NCBI RefSeq assembly: GCF_003265345.1
Contig: NZ_QFWW01000007.1
Span: 412,157 to 476,156 of the forward strand
Origin: Lentzea terrae
Lineage (GTDB): Bacteria; Actinomycetota; Actinomycetes; Mycobacteriales; Pseudonocardiaceae
Direction: 5' to 3'
Length of the DNA: 64,000 nucleotides
Below the pieces are notes generated by a model, which had not been told where the DNA came from, searched no databases, and worked only from the letters and a program-made list of their open reading frames with translations. A program made the position numbers and the translations under genes. Every line of letters begins with the position of its first letter. Position 1 is the stretch's first letter. Shown here in pieces: positions 9,600 through 17,630 of the stretch.

Positions 9600-11321
9600 A
9601 TGCGCAAGGTCTGGTGTCTGCTCCTGGCGGTGATGCTGCTCTCGCCACCTGGCGTGGCGGCGGCGCACGACTCGATCCGCGGCTGGACGATCCTCTCCGA
9701 CAGCGACGCCGGCGCCGACGAGGTGATCGCGGCCGCCAGGCAGTACCGGGTCAACCACCTGCAGCTGTCCCACGACGTCGTCCACGACCTGCAGGAGGTT
9801 CGCGACCCGCGCCGGCAGGCCCAGGTGAACCGGCTCACCGACCTCGCCCACGCGTCGGGCGTCAAGGAGGTCGCCGCCTGGGACCACGCGCTCTACAACC
9901 TCAACTACTACCCGGCCGAGTTCCGCACGGGCCCGAACGGCACGATCGACCTGGACAACCCGGCGTTCTGGGAGTGGTTCAAGGCCGACTATCGCGCGAT
10001 GCTGGACCTGGTGCCGAAGGTCGACTCGATCATCCTGACGTTCATCGAGACCGGCGCCCGCGTCGAGAACCAGCACTCCGCGAAGCTCAAGACCGCGGAG
10101 GAGAAGCTCGCCTATCTCGTCGACCAGGTCGCCTCGGTGATCGACGAGCGCGGCATGCTGCTGTACCTGCGCACGTTCGGCTACTACCCCGCCGAGATGG
10201 AACGCACGATCGGCGCGATCGACCGCGTGCAGAACAAGCGCATCCGCGTGATGGCCAAGGCCCAGCCGCACGACTTCTTCCTCACCCACCCGATCGACGT
10301 CACCGTGCCACGCATCAAGCGGCCCATGCTGATCGAGTACGACACCACCGGCGAGTACAACGGCCAGGGCAAGATCGCGAACGCGTTCGTCGCCGAGCAC
10401 GCCGATCGGTTGCGGCACTACCGCAAGCTTCCCAACGTGATCGGCTACGTCGCCCGCACCGACCGCTACGACGAGTCGCGGATCGTCAACACGCCGACCG
10501 AGATCAACCTGTTCGCGCTGAAACGGGCCAGCGAGGGCGCCTCGAACTCGCAGATCTACCTGGAGTTCGCGGCCCGCAAGTACGGCCTGCTCGCGGCACC
10601 TCTGGTGGCACGGGCGCTGGCGCGGTCACCGGAGATCGTCACCTCGACGCTCTACACGTTGGGCAGCAACAGCGCGAACCACTCGCGGCTGGACTACGAC
10701 CCGTACTGCTCCAGCTACCACCGCAGCGTGTCCGGCAAGTGGGTCGACCCACCTGAGACGTTCGTGCGGCACGGCGTGAACAGGAAGTTCCACTACTGGA
10801 TCGACGTCGCGAACCACCTGGCGCCACCGCACTGCAAGTCCGACGGCATCCTGCGCCGCGAGGCCGGCTACGTGCTCGACCGCGGCTGGGTGACGCCCGG
10901 CAACCTCATGACGCAGGAGTACCTCGACTACCTGAACATCGAGAAGAACCACGGCGTTCGGTTGGCCGAAGCGTCGTTGCGCGACATCGAGCATGTCCGA
11001 AAGTTGCTGCGTCTCAACGACTATTCGCAACTGAAGTCCTATTTCGAACGGACCGTGCTGACCGCCAAGCTGCACAGGGCAGTCGCCAAGGCGTACTTCG
11101 GCTACCGGATCTACGTCCAGCAACCGTCCACCGAGCTCGCACGCTCCATTTGGGACGGTCTGGACGAGGCGCAAGCCGTTGCCGCCCGAGTGAGGGCATA
11201 CCCGGCGCCGCCGACCGGGGAGTGGAACTGGGTGGTCGACGCCAACCAGGCCGACCTCTACCACAAGCGGATCTCCGAAGGCTGGGACCGCTACTCCAAC
11301 ATCAAGGTGCCCCGATCTTGA
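9600..11321 (+). CDS. Secreted protein, probable TIM-barrel carbohydrate-active enzyme (copy 1)
   Basis: A 573-residue protein with a Sec signal peptide (MRKVWCLLLAVMLLSPPGVAAAHD; cleavage after AAA or AHD). The ATG at 9600 follows GTGAGGGG by 7 nt. The mature part begins IRGWTILSDSDAG and contains alternating strand/helix segments: VNHLQLSHDVVHDL, VKEVAAWDHALYNLNYYP, WEWFKADYRAML, SIILTFIETGAR, IEYDTTGEYNGQG. The last segment and the overall layout recall alpha-glucuronidase-type (GH67) and related TIM-barrel glycosidases, but the similarity is weak. Conserved acidic residues in AWDHAL, TFIETGAR and IEYDTTGEY are candidate catalytic or ligand residues. The substrate is unknown, and the next gene is a close paralogue. 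Confidence 0.6.
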   Translation: MRKVWCLLLAVMLLSPPGVAAAHDSIRGWTILSDSDAGADEVIAAARQYRVNHLQLSHDVVHDLQEVRDPRRQAQVNRLTDLAHASGVKEVAAWDHALYNLNYYPAEFRTGPNGTIDLDNPAFWEWFKADYRAMLDLVPKVDSIILTFIETGARVENQHSAKLKTAEEKLAYLVDQVASVIDERGMLLYLRTFGYYPAEMERTIGAIDRVQNKRIRVMAKAQPHDFFLTHPIDVTVPRIKRPMLIEYDTTGEYNGQGKIANAFVAEHADRLRHYRKLPNVIGYVARTDRYDESRIVNTPTEINLFALKRASEGASNSQIYLEFAARKYGLLAAPLVARALARSPEIVTSTLYTLGSNSANHSRLDYDPYCSSYHRSVSGKWVDPPETFVRHGVNRKFHYWIDVANHLAPPHCKSDGILRREAGYVLDRGWVTPGNLMTQEYLDYLNIEKNHGVRLAEASLRDIEHVRKLLRLNDYSQLKSYFERTVLTAKLHRAVAKAYFGYRIYVQQPSTELARSIWDGLDEAQAVAARVRAYPAPPTGEWNWVVDANQADLYHKRISEGWDRYSNIKVPRS

Positions 11322-11332
11322 AAAACACAGTC

Positions 11333-13060
11333 ATGAAGAAGTTCCCAGCTGCCCTGCTGACGATGGCTTTGCTGTCGCCAGCAGGAGTCGCCTCTGCCAG
11401 TCCCGACGAGATCCGCGGCTGGACGTTGTTGTCCAACAACGATGCCGGCAACGAACGCACGATCGCGGCCGCGCACGAGTACCAGATCAACCACCTGCAA
11501 CTGTCGCACGACGTGATCCACCACCTGCGCCAGCTCAAGGAATCCGAGTCCCGCAGACAACGCGCCGTCAAACTCACCGACCAGGCCCACGCGGCGGGCA
11601 TCAAGGAGGTCGCCGTCTGGGACCACGCCCTCTACTCGCTCGCCTACTACCCAGAACAGTTCCGCACCGGCCCCGGCGGCACGATCGACCTGGACAACCC
11701 GGCGTTCTGGGAGTGGTTCAAGGCCGACTACCGCGCCATGCTCGACCTGCTGCCCAACGTCGACTCGGTGATCCTGACCTTCATCGAGACCGGCGCCCGC
11801 GTGGAACGCCAGCACTCCACGCGCCTGAAGACCGCGGAGGAGAAGCTCGCCTACCTCGTCGACCAGGTCGCGTCCGTCACGGACGAACGGAAGAAGCTGC
11901 TGTACGTCCGCACCTTCGCGTACTTCCCGGAGGAGATGAACAACGTCCTCCGCGCGGTCGATCTCGTGCAGAACCAGGGCATCCGGGTGATGGCGAAGGC
12001 CCAGCCGCACGACTTCTTCCTCACCCACCCGATCGACGTCACCGTGCCGCGCATCAAACGCCCGGTGCTGATCGAGTACGACGCCACCGGCGAGTACAAC
12101 GGCCAGGGCAAGATGGCCGGCGCGTTCGTGGCCGACCACGCCGATCGCCTGCGCCACTACCGCAAGCTGCCCAACGTCATCGGCTACGTGGCCCGCACCG
12201 ACCGCTTCCAGGACTCGCACATCGTCGGCACCCCGACCGAGGTCAACCTGTGGGCCCTGCACCGCGCGCCGTCGTTGACCAACGCCCAGATCTACCGGGA
12301 GTTCGCCCGTCTGCGCTACGGCCCGCTCGCCGCACCCCGCGTCGCCCAGGCGTTGGCGCGCTCGCAGGAGATCGTCGAGTCGGTCCTCTACACGCTCGGC
12401 AACAACAGCGGCGACCACTCCCGCCTGAACTACGACCCGTACTGCCCCGGCTACCACCGCAGCGTGTCGGGCAAGTGGATCGACCCACCTGTCGCGCACG
12501 TGAAGCACGGCGTCAACAAGCGCTACCACTACTGGATCGACGTCGTGAACACGCTCGCGCCGCCCCACTGCAAGCTCGACCCGATCCTGCGCAACGAGAC
12601 GCCTTATGTGCTGGACCGCGGCTGGGTGACGCCGGGCAACCTCATGGTTCGGTCCTATTTGGACGACGTCGTCACCGAGAAGAACCACGGCGTTCGGCTG
12701 GCCACGAAATCCTTGGCCGACATCGAGGCGGTGCGGAGGTTCCTGAAGCCCGCGGACTACGCGCAGCTGAAGGCGTACTTCGAGCGCACGGTGATCTCCG
12801 CCAAGTTGCACCGCTCGATCGCCAAGGCCTACTTCGGGTACCGGCTCTACCTGCGGACGCCGTCGACAGAGCTGGCCCGCACGATCTGGGAGGGCCTCGA
12901 CGAGTCGAAGGTGATGGCCGACGCGGTTCGGACGTATCCCGCGCCGCCCGGCAAGGGCGAGTTCGACTGGGTGAGCGACGCCGGGCGGGCTGACACCTAC
13001 TACAAGCGGATCTCCGAGGGTTGGGACGTTTACGGCAACGTGCCCGTGCCGCGCCCCTGA
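11333..13060 (+). CDS. Secreted protein, probable TIM-barrel carbohydrate-active enzyme (copy 2)
   Basis: Tandem paralogue of the preceding gene, 575 residues, starting at the ATG at 11333, 11 nt after its stop. The signal peptide is MKKFPAALLTMALLSPAGVASA. The two proteins align end to end without large gaps and share long identical blocks such as FWEWFKADYRAMLDL, VMAKAQPHDFFLTHPID and HYRKLPNVIGYVARTDR. Divergence is spread evenly, which suggests an old duplication kept by selection. The invariant acidic residues of copy 1 are all present. The family was not identified with certainty. The ribosome-binding site is weak, so expression may depend on coupling to copy 1. Confidence 0.6.
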   Translation: MKKFPAALLTMALLSPAGVASASPDEIRGWTLLSNNDAGNERTIAAAHEYQINHLQLSHDVIHHLRQLKESESRRQRAVKLTDQAHAAGIKEVAVWDHALYSLAYYPEQFRTGPGGTIDLDNPAFWEWFKADYRAMLDLLPNVDSVILTFIETGARVERQHSTRLKTAEEKLAYLVDQVASVTDERKKLLYVRTFAYFPEEMNNVLRAVDLVQNQGIRVMAKAQPHDFFLTHPIDVTVPRIKRPVLIEYDATGEYNGQGKMAGAFVADHADRLRHYRKLPNVIGYVARTDRFQDSHIVGTPTEVNLWALHRAPSLTNAQIYREFARLRYGPLAAPRVAQALARSQEIVESVLYTLGNNSGDHSRLNYDPYCPGYHRSVSGKWIDPPVAHVKHGVNKRYHYWIDVVNTLAPPHCKLDPILRNETPYVLDRGWVTPGNLMVRSYLDDVVTEKNHGVRLATKSLADIEAVRRFLKPADYAQLKAYFERTVISAKLHRSIAKAYFGYRLYLRTPSTELARTIWEGLDESKVMADAVRTYPAPPGKGEFDWVSDAGRADTYYKRISEGWDVYGNVPVPRP

Positions 13061-13142
13061 CCAGCGCGGAACACGAACGGCCCTGTTTTTGTCGGTGGCG
13101 GTCGCTAGGGTCCAAACCACCAGGACGGACGCAGGGGGTGTG

Positions 13143-13529
13143 GTGGACGAGCAGGGCTGGCGGACGAAGGGCGGCCGCACGTTCCACAGCGACCCCCGCT
13201 GCGAGTGGCTGCACAAGGGCGAGAACCGGCTGCGGCTCATCGGCAAGGACACGCACGAGGTCGTCTCGGTCAGCTGGTCGGACGTCAGCCCCGGCCAGCT
13301 GCAGCCGTGCGACTACTGCTGCGCGCCCGCGTGGCTGGAGCGGCACGGCAAGCAGTCGGCGCCGGAGAAGCCGTGCCTCGTCATGAGCGACGACGAGTGG
13401 TGGCGCGGTACGTTGATCTGGGAGTCGGCGAGGCGTGCGGACGGGCTGTGGTGGGCCACCGTGACGTACGAGAAGAACGGCCGCACGCTCATCGAGGTCC
13501 GCAGCCAGCACGACATCCGCGCGCGCTAA
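13143..13529 (+). CDS. Hypothetical cysteine-containing cytoplasmic protein
   Basis: A 128-residue protein without a signal peptide. The likely start is GTG 13143 (or 13140), preceded by the purine run GCAGGGGG. It contains FHSDPRCEWLHKGENR and a cluster CDYCCAPAWLERHG that could bind a metal, followed by a tryptophan-rich C-terminal half (DDEWWRGTLIWESARRADGLWWATVTYEKNG). No family was recognised. Its 3' end overlaps the hemW 3' end by 4 nt on the opposite strand. It may be an isolated gene; no operon partner is evident. Confidence 0.6.
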   Translation: MDEQGWRTKGGRTFHSDPRCEWLHKGENRLRLIGKDTHEVVSVSWSDVSPGQLQPCDYCCAPAWLERHGKQSAPEKPCLVMSDDEWWRGTLIWESARRADGLWWATVTYEKNGRTLIEVRSQHDIRAR

Positions 13530-14734
13530 GGCAACAAGCGCCTGACCACCGCGTCCGCCAGCAACCGGCCGCGGTCCGTCAGCACGCAGCGGTCGTCGAG
13601 CGGTTCGAGCAGCCCGTCCGCGATCGCCTGCTTCGCCTCCTCACGACCGGCGATGTCCAATACATCAGTCGGCAGCCCCTCGGCCAGGCGCAGCTCCAGC
13701 AGCACCCGCTCCACGCGCCGGTCCTCGGCCGACAGCACCTCACGCCCGGCAGCAGGCGACTTGCCCTCGGACAAAAGAGACGAGTAGCGCGCCGGGTGCT
13801 TCACGTTCCAGAAGCGGACCCCGCCGATGTGGCTGTGCGCACCGGGCCCGAAGCCCCACCAGTCAGCGCCCTTCCAGTACAGGACGTTGTGCTGACACTG
13901 GGCAGCAGCAGAGGTGGCCCAGTTGGAGACCTCGTACCAGGAGAAACCCGCGCCGGACAGCACCGAGTCGACCATCTCGTAGGACGACGCGAGCACGTCG
14001 TCGTCCGGCATCGGCAGGTCGCCCCGACGGATGCGCCGGGCCAGCCCGGTGCCGTCCTCCACGATCAACGCGTACGCGGACACGTGGTCGACGCCGGCCT
14101 CCAGCACGGTGTCCAGCGACGCCGAAAGATCGGACGGCCGCTCCCCCGGCGTCCCGTAGATCAGGTCCAGGTTCACGTGGTCGAAGCCGGCCGCGCGGGC
14201 CTCCCGCGCAGCGTCCAGGGCACGGCCGGGCGTGTGCTTGCGGTCCAGCACGGCCAGCACGTGGCGTGCAGCCGACTGCATACCGAGCGACACGCGCGTG
14301 TATCCAGCCGACCGTATGCCCTCGAAGAACTCCGGAGACGTCGACTCCGGATTGGATTCAGTAGTCACCTCGGCGTCCGGAGCCAGGCCGAACGACTGAT
14401 ATATCGCATCCAATACATCAGTCAGGCCCGAAGCGCCCAGCAACGACGGAGTGCCGCCGCCCACGAAGACGGTCGAGGCGGGTACCGGCGACCCGAGCAC
14501 GGAGGCGGCGAGATCCAGCTCACGCCGCAGCCCCTCCAGCCACGACTCCGGCGACGCGGACGAACCGAGCTCGCCGGGCGTGTAGGTGTTGAAGTCGCAG
14601 TAGCCGCAGCGGGTCGCGCAGAACGGCACGTGCACGTAGATGCCGAACGGACGCGTGCCGACAGCGGCGACAGCGGAATCGGGGAGCGAACCGTCGGCGG
14701 GCGCGGGCTCGCCTTCGGGCAAAGCGGAGGGCAT
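13526..14734 (-). CDS. hemW: Radical SAM heme chaperone HemW
   Basis: Radical-SAM protein related to oxygen-independent coproporphyrinogen oxidase, now regarded as a heme-insertion chaperone. The iron-sulfur motif CATRCGYCDF (CxxxCxxC) is near residue 37, followed by the GGGTPS motif, NLDLIYGTPGE and a C-terminal HemN_C domain (about 300-402) ending ADGLLEPLDDRCVLTDRGRLLADAVVRRLL. It has 402 residues. HemW lies in the lepA-hemW-hrcA neighbourhood as in other actinobacteria, although here accessory genes separate them. Two identical 14-bp AT-rich stretches (13657-13670, 14410-14423) encode the same TDVLD peptide with rare codons. Confidence 0.93.
   Translation of the reverse strand: MPSALPEGEPAPADGSLPDSAVAAVGTRPFGIYVHVPFCATRCGYCDFNTYTPGELGSSASPESWLEGLRRELDLAASVLGSPVPASTVFVGGGTPSLLGASGLTDVLDAIYQSFGLAPDAEVTTESNPESTSPEFFEGIRSAGYTRVSLGMQSAARHVLAVLDRKHTPGRALDAAREARAAGFDHVNLDLIYGTPGERPSDLSASLDTVLEAGVDHVSAYALIVEDGTGLARRIRRGDLPMPDDDVLASSYEMVDSVLSGAGFSWYEVSNWATSAAAQCQHNVLYWKGADWWGFGPGAHSHIGGVRFWNVKHPARYSSLLSEGKSPAAGREVLSAEDRRVERVLLELRLAEGLPTDVLDIAGREEAKQAIADGLLEPLDDRCVLTDRGRLLADAVVRRLLP
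13652..13670. repeat. AT-rich inverted repeat in hemW, copy A
   Basis: GATGT-ccaat-ACATC forms a short hairpin. The 14-mer CCAATACATCAGTC is repeated exactly at 14410-14423. It is embedded in codons ACT GAT GTA TTG GAC of hemW (minus strand). Confidence 0.45.
14394..14423. repeat. AT-rich inverted repeat in hemW, copy B
   Basis: GACTGAT (14394-14400) and ATCAGTC (14417-14423) flank a 16-nt AT-rich centre. This shares CCAATACATCAGTC with copy A and the TGTATTGGAT core with the islands in the GNAT genes. Confidence 0.45.
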
Positions 14735-14906
14735 GACGCTCAGTGTCCCCCACGCCGCCCGAACGGCGGTGCCCAGCCAGGGGACATCTCTGTCGGTGAC
14801 AGAACTATCACTCTGCGAAACCGGCGAAGGATGTCAACTTCCCCAGCGAAATCCCAGCATGCGGTTGGCGGTGGACCATGCTCTGGACGGCAGGCACACT
14901 GAGGAC

Positions 14907-14993
14907 ATGCATTCGACTGGAGTCCGCCTCGTGGCCCGCCGCCACGTCGACTTCCGTCGTGTCTCCAGCGCGATGTGCCGTCGTTCGGCATAA
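14907..14993 (+). CDS. Sulfur-operon leader peptide (28 aa)
   Basis: Short ORF whose peptide MHSTGVRLVARRHVDFRRVS then SAMCRRSA matches the actinobacterial leader-peptide pattern of RRHVD, R..S and a C-terminal Cys-Arg near the stop. Such peptides precede cysteine and sulfur genes and are thought to sense cysteine or cysteinyl-tRNA supply by ribosome stalling at the terminal Cys codon. The Cys codon (TGC or TGT) lies 4 codons from the stop. The next gene, sulfite reductase, starts 110 nt downstream, leaving room for an attenuator or for ribosome-binding-site sequestration. GAGGA is only 1 nt from the ATG, so initiation may be leaderless. Confidence 0.8.
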   Translation: MHSTGVRLVARRHVDFRRVSSAMCRRSA

Positions 14994-15103
14994 CCGCGCG
15001 CTGATTTGTTCCCGTCGGCGCTTGGTGCGCTGACGAGGCCCCCACCACAAGCACCTCTGGGCTCGCATGCGCATGAAGCGCCTCGAAACCCCGGAGGATG
15101 GCG
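14994..15103 (+). promoter_or_regulatory. Putative attenuator / leader-to-sir region
   Basis: A 110-nt untranslated stretch between the leader-peptide stop and the sulfite reductase start. It holds partly complementary segments (GGCGCTT near 15016 and AAGCGCC near 15077, CCTC near 15052 facing the GGAGG ribosome-binding site at 15093-15097). These could fold so that leader translation controls sir expression. No classical U-tract terminator is present, so translational control or Rho control is more likely. This is an inference from position. Confidence 0.4.
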
Positions 15104-16783
15104 ATGGTCCCGCCGCAGACGTCACCGCGCGCCAAGCAGCGTCGCGGCGAGGGGCAGTGGGCGCTCGGCTACCGAGAGCCGCTGAACCCCAACGAGCGGA
15201 GCAAGAAGGACGACAACCCGCTCAACGTCCGCGCCCGCATCGAGAACATCTACGCCCATCGGGGGTTCGACTCCATCGACCCGGCCGACCTGCGCGGGCG
15301 GTTCCGGTGGTACGGCCTCTACACCCAGCGCAAGCCCGGTATCGACGGCGGCCGCACGGCCACGCTCGAGCCGGAGGAGCTGGACGACGAGTTCTTCATG
15401 ATGCGCGTCCGCAGCGACGGTGGTGCGCTTTCGACGCAGCAGCTCAAGGTGCTCGGCGAGATCTCGCAGACCTACGCGCGTGACACCGCCGACATCACCG
15501 ACCGGCAGAACATCCAGTACCACTGGATCCGGGTCGAGGACGTGCCCACGATCTGGCAGAAGCTGGAAGCGGTCGGCCTCACCACGATGGAGGCGTGCGG
15601 TGACAGCCCGCGCGTCATCCTCGGCTCGCCGGTCGCGGGCATTTCCGAGGACGAGATCATCAACGGCCAGCCGGCGATCGACACCATCCTCGAGCGCTAC
15701 ATCGGCGACCCGCGGTTCTCGAACCTGCCGCGCAAGTTCAAGACCGCCATCTCCGGCCTGCAGGACGTCGCGCACGAGATCCACGACATCGCGTTCGTCG
15801 GCGTGAACCACCCCGAGCACGGGCCGGGCTTCGACCTCTGGGTCGGCGGCGGCCTGTCCACGAACCCCATGCTGGGCAAGCGTCTCGGCGCGTGGGTGCC
15901 GCTCGACGAGGTGCCCGACGTGTGGGAAGCCGTCATCAGCGTCTTCCGCGACTACGGCTACCGCCGGCTGCGGCACCGCGCGCGCATCAAGTTCCTCGTC
16001 GCCGACTGGGGCCCGGAGAAGTTCCGCCAGGTCGTTGAGGACGAGTACCTCAAGCGCAAGATGATCGACGGCCCCGCGCCCGAAACGCTGAAGCAGCAGC
16101 TCGACCACATCGGTGTGAACAAGCAGAAGGACGGCCTGTTCTACGTCGGTGCCGCGCCGGTCGCGGGCCGCGTCTCCGGCTCGATCCTGGTCGAGGTCGC
16201 GAAGATCGCCGAACGGGCGGGCTCCCAGCGCGTCCGGTTCACGCCGCAGCAGAAGATCATCGTGCTGGACGTGCCGGAGAACGAGGTCGGGACGCTCAAG
16301 AGCGACCTCGCCAAGCTGGGTCTGCAGGTCGACCCGTCACCGTGGCGCCGGGGCATCATGGCCTGCACCGGCATCGAGTTCTGCAAGCTCGCGATCGTCG
16401 AGACCAAGGCCCGCGCCAACGACCTCGTCGTGCAGCTCGAGGCCAACCTCAAGGACATCGTCGACGGCGTCACCGAGCCGATCACCGTGCACATCAACGG
16501 CTGCCCCAACTCCTGCGCCCGCATCCAGACCGCGGACATCGGACTCAAGGGCCAGATCGTCACGGACGACCAGGGCAACCAGGTCGAGGGCTTCCAGGTG
16601 CACCTCGGCGGCGGTCTCGGCCTCGACGCCGGGTTCGGCCGCAAGCTGCGCGGCCACAAGGTCACCGCGAACGAGCTGCCCGAGTACGTCGAGCGGGTCG
16701 TGCGGAACTTCGTCGCGCAGCGCGAGGACGACGAGCGCTTCGCCCAGTGGGTCGCCCGCGCGGAAGAGGGTGCGCTGAAGTGA
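15104..16783 (+). CDS. Ferredoxin-dependent sulfite reductase (assimilatory)
   Basis: Reduces sulfite to sulfide with six electrons from ferredoxin, using siroheme and a [4Fe-4S] cluster. With ATG 15104 (GGAGG 6 nt upstream; a second in-frame ATG at 15098 abuts it) the protein has 559 residues. The cofactor cysteines are C421 and C427 in ACTGIEFCKLA, and C467 and C471 in NGCPNSC. The N-terminal half contains the siroheme-contacting DRQNIQYHWIRVEDVP and GDSPRVILGSP. It belongs to the SirA/NirA group, so a nitrite reductase role is possible by homology. APS reductase, ATP sulfurylase and a siroheme chelatase follow in the same operon, which makes sulfite the likely substrate. Confidence 0.93.
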   Translation: MVPPQTSPRAKQRRGEGQWALGYREPLNPNERSKKDDNPLNVRARIENIYAHRGFDSIDPADLRGRFRWYGLYTQRKPGIDGGRTATLEPEELDDEFFMMRVRSDGGALSTQQLKVLGEISQTYARDTADITDRQNIQYHWIRVEDVPTIWQKLEAVGLTTMEACGDSPRVILGSPVAGISEDEIINGQPAIDTILERYIGDPRFSNLPRKFKTAISGLQDVAHEIHDIAFVGVNHPEHGPGFDLWVGGGLSTNPMLGKRLGAWVPLDEVPDVWEAVISVFRDYGYRRLRHRARIKFLVADWGPEKFRQVVEDEYLKRKMIDGPAPETLKQQLDHIGVNKQKDGLFYVGAAPVAGRVSGSILVEVAKIAERAGSQRVRFTPQQKIIVLDVPENEVGTLKSDLAKLGLQVDPSPWRRGIMACTGIEFCKLAIVETKARANDLVVQLEANLKDIVDGVTEPITVHINGCPNSCARIQTADIGLKGQIVTDDQGNQVEGFQVHLGGGLGLDAGFGRKLRGHKVTANELPEYVERVVRNFVAQREDDERFAQWVARAEEGALK

Positions 16784-16938
16784 GCGAACGCGCGACGCCC
16801 TTCTACTGCCCCTACTGCGGCGACGAGGACCTCCGGCCGCAGGAGGAACCCAGCTACGCGTGGCTGTGCACCGGGTGCCGGCGCGTCTTCAAGGTCCAGT
16901 TCGTCGGGCTCAACCTGCCGCAGGAGGTGAAGAAGTGA
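16780..16938 (+). CDS. Small zinc-ribbon protein of the sulfur operon
   Basis: A 52-residue protein beginning at GTG 16780, overlapping the sir stop by 4 nt (GTGA) and overlapping cysH by 4 nt. Two CxxC pairs, FYCPYCGDEDL and WLCTGCRRVF, are spaced like a zinc or iron-sulfur ribbon. Small proteins of this kind recur between sulfite reductase and cysH in actinobacteria, and their role is unknown. The tight coupling suggests an accessory to one of the two neighbours, for example cluster assembly or electron transfer. Confidence 0.85.
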   Translation: MSERATPFYCPYCGDEDLRPQEEPSYAWLCTGCRRVFKVQFVGLNLPQEVKK

Positions 16939-17630
16939 GCGATCTCAAGGAAGACCTCAAGATCGTCGCGGAAGCAGCCGCGCAGGAGCTAAAGGACGCC
17001 ACCGCGATCGAGGCCCTGGAGTGGACGGCGCGGACGTTCGGCGACAGCTACATCGTCGCCTCCAACATGCAGGACGCCGTGCTGATCGACCTCGCCGCGA
17101 AGGTGAAGCCGGACTTCGACGTGCTGTTCCTGCAGACCGGCTACCACTTCCCGGAGACCATCGGCGTGCGGGACGCGGTCGGGGTCGTCTACCCGGACGT
17201 CCGCATCGTGAACGCCGAGGCCGAGCAGTCGGTCGAAGACCAGGAACGCGAGTTCGGCCTGCTGTACCAGTCGGATCCGGCCAAGTGCTGCAACCTGCGC
17301 AAGGTCGTCCCGCTGCGCCGTGAGCTCGCGAAGTACGACGCGTGGGTCACCGGTGTGCGCCGCGTCGACGCGCCGACCCGCGCGAACACGCCGATCGTGC
17401 AGTGGGACGAGCGCAACGGCCTGGTGAAGATCAACCCGATCGCGCCGTGGAGCGACGACGAGTTCAACGCCTACATCCAGGAGAAGGGCATCCTGGAGAA
17501 CTTGCTGGTGCAGGAGGGATATCCCTCCATCGGCTGCCTGCCGTGCACGTCGAAGCCGTTGCCGGGGCAGGACGCCCGCAGCGGCCGGTGGGCCGGCCAG
17601 TCGAAGACGGAATGTGGGTTGCACGGATGA
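16935..17630 (+). CDS. cysH: Adenylylsulfate (APS) reductase CysH
   Basis: Reduces adenosine 5'-phosphosulfate to sulfite and AMP with thioredoxin. The 231 residues contain the PAPS/APS-reductase fold with the SNMQDAVLIDLA loop and LQTGYHFPET. Four cysteines, C118-C119 and C201-xx-C204 (DPAKCCNLRK, GCLPCT), bind the [4Fe-4S] cluster that separates APS reductases from PAPS reductases. The catalytic Cys227 lies in the C-terminal ECGLHG. No cysC (APS kinase) is present in the operon, consistent with direct APS use. The start GTG 16935 overlaps the zinc-ribbon gene, and the stop overlaps cysD by 4 nt. Confidence 0.95.
   Translation: MSDLKEDLKIVAEAAAQELKDATAIEALEWTARTFGDSYIVASNMQDAVLIDLAAKVKPDFDVLFLQTGYHFPETIGVRDAVGVVYPDVRIVNAEAEQSVEDQEREFGLLYQSDPAKCCNLRKVVPLRRELAKYDAWVTGVRRVDAPTRANTPIVQWDERNGLVKINPIAPWSDDEFNAYIQEKGILENLLVQEGYPSIGCLPCTSKPLPGQDARSGRWAGQSKTECGLHG

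Noticed and set aside
10626..13252. Long minus-strand open frames opposite the tandem secreted-protein genes
   Set aside because: The low-complexity Val/Arg/Asp-rich products match antisense shadows, and the plus-strand genes have signal peptides and paralogy.
17513..17528. Perfect 16-bp palindrome GGAGGGATATCCCTCC inside cysH
   Set aside because: It encodes the conserved EGYPS peptide of APS reductases, so chance codon use explains it better than an operator, and it lies deep in the gene.
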